Assembly (NCBI GenBank): GCA_033765345.1
Contig: JANRIC010000261.1
Coordinates: 1 to 57,732, forward strand
Direction of reading: 5' to 3'
Source: JANRIC01 sp033765345
Lineage (GTDB): Bacteria > Bacteroidota > Bacteroidia > Cytophagales > Microscillaceae
DNA length: 57,732 nucleotides
Below, one piece after another: positions 54,101 to 57,732 of the stretch; position 1 is the first letter of the stretch, and every line of letters begins with the position of its first letter. The notes beneath the pieces are model-generated. The model was not told the DNA's origin, searched no databases, and saw nothing but the letters and a program-made list of their open reading frames with translations. The translations under genes and the position numbers were made by a program.

Positions 54101-54824
54101 CAGCGTTTTGGTCGAGGTTGGTATATTCTACGCCTACGATTCCCGTTTCGCTAGCGGTAAAGCGCATCCAACCATCTCGGTTTAATGTATTGGAGTTTGG
54201 GTTAAAAGTAAAAGCAGCACATCCAGCATTCTGACTTCTGCCTTCGTGATTGAAGAAGCGAGTTCCGATATTAAAATCAAAATCACAGGTGCCGACAGAA
54301 ACCTCGGCGGCAGAGGAGCAGATATCTCCAAAAGATTCATCACCTTTATAGATAGTTAATTTTCCATCTGAGGTAGCCCCAAGAGTAGAAATCACCCTGA
54401 TTCTGGCTGTTGCGCCCTGGCTAAGGTTTACAATCAAGGATTCAGTTCCGTTTTCACCCTGAAAATTATTGATACAAGTTATCAGACTAAGGCTACCGCA
54501 ATCTCCGGTATAAACCGCCAAGATAGCGTCTTCGCCCGGGCTATTGCTCGAGAATTGAATTACGTATTTTCCTGTAACAGGTACGTTAAAAGATGCCCAG
54601 GCATCGCGAGTTGCACTGGGAAGGGGGGTGGCTGATGTAATACAATTGAGCGGGTCGCCGGGTGCTGCGCTGAGTGCAAATGCATTAGAAATATCAAAAT
54701 CAACGTTGAGAATATCTTGAGCCCCGAGATTATACACAGTAGCTCCGCCACAATTATCATCTTGTGTATAGGCTTTAAAAACCGTACAAATACTCAAACA
54801 AAATATAAGTAATATCCTTCTCAT
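48147..54824 (-). CDS. Giant modular secreted protein with T9SS tail
   Basis: About 2225 aa from the ATG at 54824, which opens the signal peptide MRRILLIFCLSICTVFKAYT; an upstream in-frame ATG at 54854 would add ten residues. Residues ~25-1500 hold at least nine related modules of roughly 130-170 aa. Each has a DAWxxF or DGWxxF strand (DAWASFNV, DGWMRFTA, DAWLTFSQ, DAWARFQT, DAWVRYDA, DGWIKFTA, DAWIRFIG, DAWATFTV, QGWVKFTV), an xVYxGxC strand and a YxIRVxN strand, as in pre-peptidase C-terminal (PPC-like) folds. One module carries a galactose-binding-like insert (RDDGIAVYINGTEVHRN). The C-terminal third has a lectin-like region and a T9SS sorting domain (KLIPNPQTSGENVDIEF, AAGIYIIRLEVGGK). 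Probably a surface-displayed adhesin or scaffold; no catalytic motif seen. Confidence 0.9.
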   Translation of the reverse strand: MRRILLIFCLSICTVFKAYTQDDNCGGATVYNLGAQDILNVDFDISNAFALSAAPGDPLNCITSATPLPSATRDAWASFNVPVTGKYVIQFSSNSPGEDAILAVYTGDCGSLSLITCINNFQGENGTESLIVNLSQGATARIRVISTLGATSDGKLTIYKGDESFGDICSSAAEVSVGTCDFDFNIGTRFFNHEGRSQNAGCAAFTFNPNSNTLNRDGWMRFTASETGIVGVEYTNLDQNAALEIYEGDCANLSFLTCTNVINGVGPEALEFSVVQGSTYFIRVLNIANANAMQGGVCIFPVISRNLLTDPFLSSPSLSLGDCNVKVNILASFSNTPETGVFCTNPAQDTDAWLTFSQNTGVPVSVRMEYSTISGHSPSLMVLDAPILNDANLIACSNLPTSVIDFTAISGQVYYIRVVRPIAPTSDMLGSLCVYKNEFRAENNFYTAIQYATDGTNCGEQFNILGSFNGNGGSHLLNPATCMSGINTNDAWARFQTGASPADLIIEYNNDNSQPTVSNNVALVLYKGETTFTDPTNIATEDCSDAFVATPLGTDTTWTFNITDPGFTLTSNTTFFNDAEPCTGTFSADAWVRYDASDGEPFTVVYENTSNDAILNILGGVDCNNIESYDLCSGGDEVVVGKEAQIMDPAASPPIGGNFYYIRVVRKNPGTMNGKLTIYKLSEEKCSDIVPDDVEGSEIIPIAGSDLEPNTNYYIRVVNNLSVFTPSTTTGTLCIREDSTAQGDICTVAVSTLVGNCDQSFDIPASFNRQQTGVTPTCAGLATNYRDGWIKFTANSSKTTIQYSNLNEDVAIAVYRGACGASLIPLGCVNNVLNSGTPETIKVNTIVGLEYFVQIISIDGDPMEGRFCIFNTAERDVCEDNNLVTRLVGDCNLAFDIPVDFQNTGTFWRDYDDPSDFSTIFDGDTITRVDRGCDNMTSAVGGVPDFTVAPTNNSRDAWIRFIGNGNEVTVSYQNKEVDSNPAILVYTAIIGPGPVDCGLGLNGAGNLLNQLACADTANDSLGISREGLQTEAVSFQTQNGEEYIIRIMDIVRPDDLDNGKTMTGSLCISAGNLDNNTCDQARVLQIGACSVPLNVFDGLNTCSDPAIDALSVGCASKIINSGETWKYEDSGADLGTAWRAPAFDDSAWNTGESQFGFGDNDEETLITPGRITYYFRKQININTANYSSYVLKLLRDDGIAVYINGTEVHRNNLAAGAASTAVAGFCREASEDTFVEIPIAPGVFINGNNVIAVEIHNCAAGDVDLSFDFELLASANQALTCAAGDAWATFTVPNAVSVDSLPDNQITIQYDNRNFTFDEAADISLAVFSSTNACDPADLILESCSDILGTGEEGVEQVTLTLDASSLGEQYYIRVINKTAGKTAFGKLCVSWGETLAQPDCPPANDYGALEGDFKSFEVLGAWNAANELELPTSTITTADNLPCVIGGTTENILESNTPPIRSQGWVKFTVPTGFSSNGVTVQYDNGAFISGFNTQNAAVAVYTMPEDPTGATGNCGSYLDGAVLTNPDNPNANEKGLELVGCINSVFEGTESLSFPLYPDSTSITRTYFVRVMNITGGTGTAPNMPGRIRIFPFAPCEISSDLVVHGDFENWPAISDPVAAATYFGIEDPRTHTKPLVTGANRTSFIEDYAHYASDYGYQRDLGNNTTTDQNLTNPYSYLRSKQNEMDPEGLYAISQSPWSYKKDWYGYGKGYSGYGGNIGVSGGFQDPSYCASGSFAVTDEPCVPVLISESQAITSGRYFNILPSQSAFETQLNTPRFIPSEQSANFMIVNGSYSPTSNLPPGKIWCQTIHRGTSFGSTSYYVFSVWVQNMLSGDREFIAGLTRSDPFLRMTICDMEDPNNEGSFPSFGASGTVIDSTRSNEQTRLPGVTTFYTPAGSERTFHNPAPPASHNFEFAISSDNAASRQQSYGAATACNLPGEPQNHRLKVLGSSFLIREKPDRWSLVRCIYKADPQVRSMNICIENLSLEKNGNDFGIDDIQFGECTNADPASLDRLLRGDPCELGTGVTSSLLDPLKVFSLSMLDFTGKLIGEQVYLNWLVTNEQEVAFYEIQRAVDGSNFMPIGRVDAASAATGLVEYDYLDSDLPEDQFALYYRLRIVSVDGQSSFGPPVRILLEDLKDFDLKLIPNPQTSGENVDIEFNVPEGNALLSINNLMGVPLMTQPIRTNQGVNKVSLSTKSLAAGIYIIRLEVGGKSIAKRLVIH

Positions 54825-55206
54825 AGGTGTAAAGGTGTAAATATTCTTTAGCATATCCGGATTTATTTGGTTGTTGTGTAGTGTTGCCGTCCTTTATTAG
54901 CAACGTAATTTATTTAAAAATAAGAAATAAAATATTGTTTTTTATTACTCAAATTACAAAGTTTTAAATTTCATAATCCAGTCATAAAAAAAGGTAGTTT
55001 TAAAACACCCCCAAAGTATTTGATAGAAACACAGATTAGACAGTCAAATGGGCTTTATGAGAGATGATAAACAGGAAACTTAGCAGTAATTTTTATAAAA
55101 TATTCAATATTTCCAAACACATCGCCTCTTTAAAATACGAAATCAACTTTTGTGGGTTACAAAAACACTTGATAATTCACTTGGATATTACATACACTCA
55201 CATGGA

Positions 55207-55230
55207 AAAAACCTCCGATCGGGAGGGTTT
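55207..55230. terminator. Terminator-like hairpin without an upstream gene
   Basis: AAAACCTCC pairs with GGAGGTTTT around a 5-base loop, with a weak T-rich tail after it (ggctttt). No gene reads into it on the plus strand, so it may end a small RNA or be a remnant. Confidence 0.5.
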
Positions 55231-55464
55231 TGGCTTTTGAAATAGCGGTGTAAGCTTTGTTTAAAGCTTAGTAATTATTGATTCTCTGACAATGTATTTG
55301 GAAATGATCACATATATTTTTTTTCAGACAGCAATTATAAAAAAACTTCCTTGATACTTTTATATGAAATCTTGTTGAAGCACGTCCTCTCAGGAGAAAG
55401 ACCTAAGAATGAGGTCTTATAGTTTCTTTCTATTCAGAGGATTAGCTTAGGGACGTGCCCCGCA

Positions 55465-55508
55465 GGTACCATGGAGTACCCAAAAGGTGCAAGCGAGAAC
55501 CTTTTGGG
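55465..55508. other. Perfect paired hairpins in a structured G+C-rich stretch
   Basis: GGTAC (55465-55469) pairs with GTACC (55476-55480). Immediately after, CCCAAAAGGT (55479-55488) pairs with ACCTTTTGGG (55499-55508) over a 10-base loop. They open a roughly 270-bp stretch with further short stems (for example ACAC...GTGT at ~55665-55682 and GGCG-GCTT-CGCC at ~55689-55700). This suggests a folded RNA or mobile-element end rather than protein coding. Confidence 0.55.
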
Positions 55509-55792
55509 TGCAACGAAGCCCCAAAAAGGTAGACTTGAGCAGCCAGGAGGTGGAGGAGGAGAGCCCGATAGGTGGCTAAGATACCCGTGTAGGTTAAAAG
55601 GAGTACCCTCGTAGGTGGGGGAGGTAGTCAAAAGATAGCTCACTCGAGCAAAAGTCCGGGTCAATACACCTTCTCGATGTGTAAGATCGGCGGCTTCGCC
55701 AATTGTCTTAACACACCCGAATTTATTTTTGGAATATCCCTCGGAAATACTTATTTTAGGGAAATCAAGCTTCCTCAATTAGCCAGGATTAG

Positions 55793-56701
55793 AAAGAAAT
55801 TACCCAGAAGAATCATTATTATCCCTTTGGACTTAATATCGTCAGTTTAGAGAAGATGGGAGAGCCAGATATGAAGTTTCAGTACAATGGGAAGGAGAAA
55901 CAAAGTGAGTTTGGGCTCAATTGGGCAGATTATGGGGCGAGGTTTTATGATCCGCAGATTGGGAGATGGCATGCGGTTGATCCACTAGCGGAGAAAAATC
56001 ATTTTGATTCTCCTTGCGCTTACACACATAACAATCCTCTGATTATGATTGACCCAGATGGAAAAGATGGTATAAGAGTAGTCGATGCAAAAAATAAAAC
56101 CATAACAATTAAAGCTGTTTATTATGTTCAAACTGAAAATAGGGCTTATGTTGAAGGGACTAACAGAGTTAAATTTATTCAAGGATATTCCGAAAAAGAC
56201 ATTCAATCCCTTCAAGAAAAAACAAACGAGTATTTAAATGGCTTGGAAGCTACATTAACTGAAGGAGATTATAAAGGATACAAAGTTCAATTTGATCTAC
56301 AGTTTAAGGCAGGTGGTGACATAGTTGATGCAGAAAAGAAAGCTTCGGAAGAAAAGATAGATGGTTATTCTGTGGGTAATTCTTTTGCGAAAGGCAACGA
56401 AAAAACGACTAAAGCTTTTCAACCTATTGAGATTAAACAAGGAGATGGTGTTACAACATCTATATCTGTTGCAGGTGGCCAAACGGCAGAAAAAAAGAAC
56501 ATCACTATGAATGTTGAATATGACACCAAGATGAACCGTATCCATGAAATTTTCCATACTCTTGGCTTTTCCGATTCAAAAGATAGAGGCAAGGGATCTG
56601 GTATAATGAAGTATCCCCCTGAGAAACCTACACAGGCTGACATAAATCAATTAGGAAACGATTCCTTTTTACCCACAGTTATTAAAAAAGATGAAGAATG
56701 A
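55793..56701 (+). pseudogene. 5'-truncated Rhs core end with metallopeptidase-type toxin tip
   Basis: The frame is open from 55793 and the first ATG is 55856 (281 aa). Residues ~7-70 are the Rhs-associated core: KFQYNGKEKQSEFGLNWADY, GARFYDPQIGRWHAVDPLAE and AYTHNNPLIMIDPDGKDG. The variable tip follows, with HEIFHTLGFSD at about residues 229-239. This HExxHxxGFxD zinc signature is of the metzincin kind with Asp as third ligand, followed by SGIMKYP, which could be the Met-turn. The hundreds of upstream YD repeats, signal and wrapper are missing, and the frame above 55793 is closed by a stop. It is therefore an orphan 3' cassette: a reservoir for recombination or a remnant, possibly expressible from ATG 55856. 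Its stop overlaps the next start. Confidence 0.85.
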
Positions 56702-57288
56702 AAAAAGGAACTTTAATACTGCTTTTTCTTTTGAATGCCTGTTCAATCAGTAATGCACAACAACAAGATTGTATGCTTATTGAAGATACTTTTTATTTGA
56801 TAACACTCGATGTAAGAGCTTATGAAAGATACCCATTAGTAATGATGGGACTTACAAAGAACGATCTTTTCAAGAATCTGAAAAAGGAAAATATCACTAC
56901 TCTCTTAAAAAGTTTTTATCAAAATGCTTACTATTTCCCTCATTTGCCCCATAGTATGGAAGATTTGATACTTACTTGCCTAGGAGATAGCGTCGGATAT
57001 ACTTATCTAAAAATGCATGAGGTACAGATAGCTCGCTTGACAAGTTATATTGTTACCAAAGGTTTGAAAAAGCAGTTCGAGCTGGATAGTGGGGAAACAG
57101 TTTATTATTCTAATTTAACAATAACAGGTAGTTTTTGGAGAGTAGATAAAAACCATCCTGGGATAAAAACTACTTCTAGTGAAATTGATATTAAATATCT
57201 TCAAGAAGTTCAAGATTGTTACATACCATTTGAAGTAAATGTTATTAAAAGAAGAAAAACCCCCATCTGGCGCAAGGATGGGAACTAA
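56698..57288 (+). CDS. Candidate immunity lipoprotein for the Rhs tip
   Basis: 196 aa. Its ATG (56698) overlaps the TGA of the Rhs tip in an ATGA arrangement, as toxin-immunity pairs often do. The N-terminus MKKGTLILLFLLNACSISNA is a lipoprotein signal with Cys at residue 15. The rest (RAYERYPLVMMGLTKNDLFK, LTSYIVTKGLKKQFELDSGE) matches no family I recognise. A lipoprotein immunity factor would act outside the cytoplasmic membrane, which fits a peptidase toxin that works in the periplasm. The immunity role is an inference from position only. Confidence 0.7.
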   Translation: MKKGTLILLFLLNACSISNAQQQDCMLIEDTFYLITLDVRAYERYPLVMMGLTKNDLFKNLKKENITTLLKSFYQNAYYFPHLPHSMEDLILTCLGDSVGYTYLKMHEVQIARLTSYIVTKGLKKQFELDSGETVYYSNLTITGSFWRVDKNHPGIKTTSSEIDIKYLQEVQDCYIPFEVNVIKRRKTPIWRKDGN

Positions 57289-57319
57289 ATGAAAAAAAGA
57301 AACCTGGCCCCATCTGGCC

Positions 57320-57414
57320 CACTGTTCGGCGTAGAGTTCAGGACTAAAAAAAAAGTTTTTCTTAGCACTGTTCGGCGTAGAGTTCAGGACTAAAAAATAA
57401 GATGTTTTCCTTAG
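57320..57414. repeat. Two-copy ~46-bp tandem repeat
   Basis: A 32-base identical core (cactgttcggcgtagagt followed by tcaggactaaaaaa) occurs at 57320-57351 and 57366-57397. Each copy is followed by a T-rich tail ending tcttag or ccttag, so the unit is 46-49 bp. A shorter duplication (ctggccc) precedes it. Confidence 0.9.
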
Positions 57415-57427
57415 AATAATTCTAAGG
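57409..57427. repeat. Perfect 19-bp palindrome
   Basis: CCTTAGAAT-A-ATTCTAAGG, nine paired bases around one central base, directly after the tandem repeat. It could be a protein-binding site, a recombination site or a weak hairpin. Confidence 0.7.
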
Positions 57428-57500
57428 AAGCCAATTACAGTAGATTGCATCTACTCTGCGCAAGCAGAAGGCCGTAAGCTGCTCAAGAAGCAAAGCATAC

Positions 57501-57537
57501 ACCCGAAAGTCTGCATCTAGAGGCTTTCGGGTTTTGT
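57501..57537 (+). terminator. Intrinsic terminator-like hairpin
   Basis: ACCCGAAAG (57501-57509) pairs with CTTTCGGGT (57524-57532) across a 14-base loop and is followed by TTTGTA. It could end the Rhs-tip/immunity transcript about 210 bp after the last stop. Confidence 0.75.
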
Positions 57538-57732
57538 ATGTAAAAATCTGGCTATTTCGCAAAGAATATTTTATCTTAGGCTTTCGTAGTGAGAACGTCC
57601 CAAGCCTTCGGCTGGAATTTTCAAACTTTCCTTTTATGGAATACTTTTAAGTGATGCTGCGCAATACTTAAAAGAGCAGGGAATAATGCTGAATATTGTT
57701 CCAAAACAAGCCTCTCAGGTGCGCCAAGGCCT

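Larger units (their letters stand above)
54825..55792. other. Long gene-free region before the Rhs fragment
   Basis: Nearly 1 kb without a supportable gene. 54825-55200 is AT-rich. A hairpin AAAACCTCC-GATCG-GGAGGTTTT lies at 55207-55230. From about 55420 to 55735 composition rises in G+C and several perfect hairpins occur (described separately). Just before 55793 the Rhs reading frame appears to continue backwards (QASSISQD) but is broken by in-frame stops, including TAG at 55790-55792. Confidence 0.65.
57289..57732. other. Gene-free right edge with repeats and hairpins
   Basis: 444 bp that hold the duplicated 32-mer (57320-57397), a perfect palindrome (57409-57427), a terminator (57501-57537) and an inverted repeat CTTTTAAGT...ACTTAAAAG (57644-57674). 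I see no gene. This is typical of the debris between Rhs tip cassettes. Confidence 0.65.

Noticed and set aside
55420..55735. Group II intron
   Set aside because: No recognisable domain V, no 5' GUGYG-type start in a convincing context and no reverse transcriptase ORF. Kept only as structured sequence.

Overview
The window comes from a member of the Bacteroidota, probably a Cytophagales- or Saprospiria-like environmental bacterium, though the order cannot be fixed from this sequence alone. The evidence is: three very large secreted proteins that end in type IX secretion (T9SS) C-terminal sorting domains; promoters of the TTG-N17-23-TAnnTTTG type; a long two-insert-type IspG; an NVEALA-like peptide next to a BF3164-type lipoprotein; delta-60 repeat proteins; an Rhs tip of the Bacteroidota type; and a contractile injection system with DUF4255 and DUF5908 proteins. 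No tRNA, rRNA, CRISPR array or transposase was seen.

Layout. 0-5 kb: an orphan 218-aa protein, a small barrel-like secreted protein, a WD40 protein, then a DivIVA-like / folB / ChaN-like run that ends at a strong bidirectional terminator. 5-8.7 kb (minus): a 1227-aa secreted zinc metalloprotease with a T9SS tail. 8.8-25.1 kb: a contractile injection system (eCIS, Afp/PVC/MAC-like) with a divergent promoter region at about 12.03-12.21 kb. A baseplate protein and a small phage-type protein read left. The Pvc16-like DUF4255 protein, an unknown 353-aa protein, sheath, two tubes, DUF5908, LysM protein, spike, PAAR tip, gp25-like baseplate, a second large baseplate protein and a fibre/adhesin-like protein read right. 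25.2-26.3 kb: a fused Ada DNA-repair protein with its own clear promoter. 26.4-31.6 kb (minus): a delta-60-repeat/FnIII secreted protein. 31.76-32.02 kb: a 21-bp minisatellite. 32.1-36 kb: a lipoprotein and a VWA membrane protein. 36.2-40.1 kb: ispG, a small membrane protein, a TraB/GumN-like protein and an FMN reductase. 40.2-42.2 kb (minus): DUF1573 / BF3164-like lipoprotein / NVEALA-like peptide. 42.6-46.1 kb: rpsL-rpsG-fusA-rpsJ, cut off from the rest of the S10 operon. 46.1-46.9 kb (minus): purine nucleoside phosphorylase. 47.1-47.7 kb: a SPOR-like protein. 48.1-54.8 kb (minus): a 2235-aa modular T9SS cargo protein. 55.4-57.7 kb: a structured-looking gene-free stretch, a 5'-truncated Rhs tip with a putative metallopeptidase toxin, a candidate immunity lipoprotein, and short repeats.

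How it fits together. The eCIS genes would build a phage-tail-like contractile particle: inner tube, sheath, baseplate, a spike tipped by PAAR, and a receptor-binding protein. The usual AAA+ ATPase and tape-measure genes are not in the locus, so it is either split across the genome or a reduced variant. The rest of the window is housekeeping (translation, isoprenoid, folate and purine metabolism, alkylation repair) mixed with surface and secreted proteins. The right edge is an accessory toxin island.
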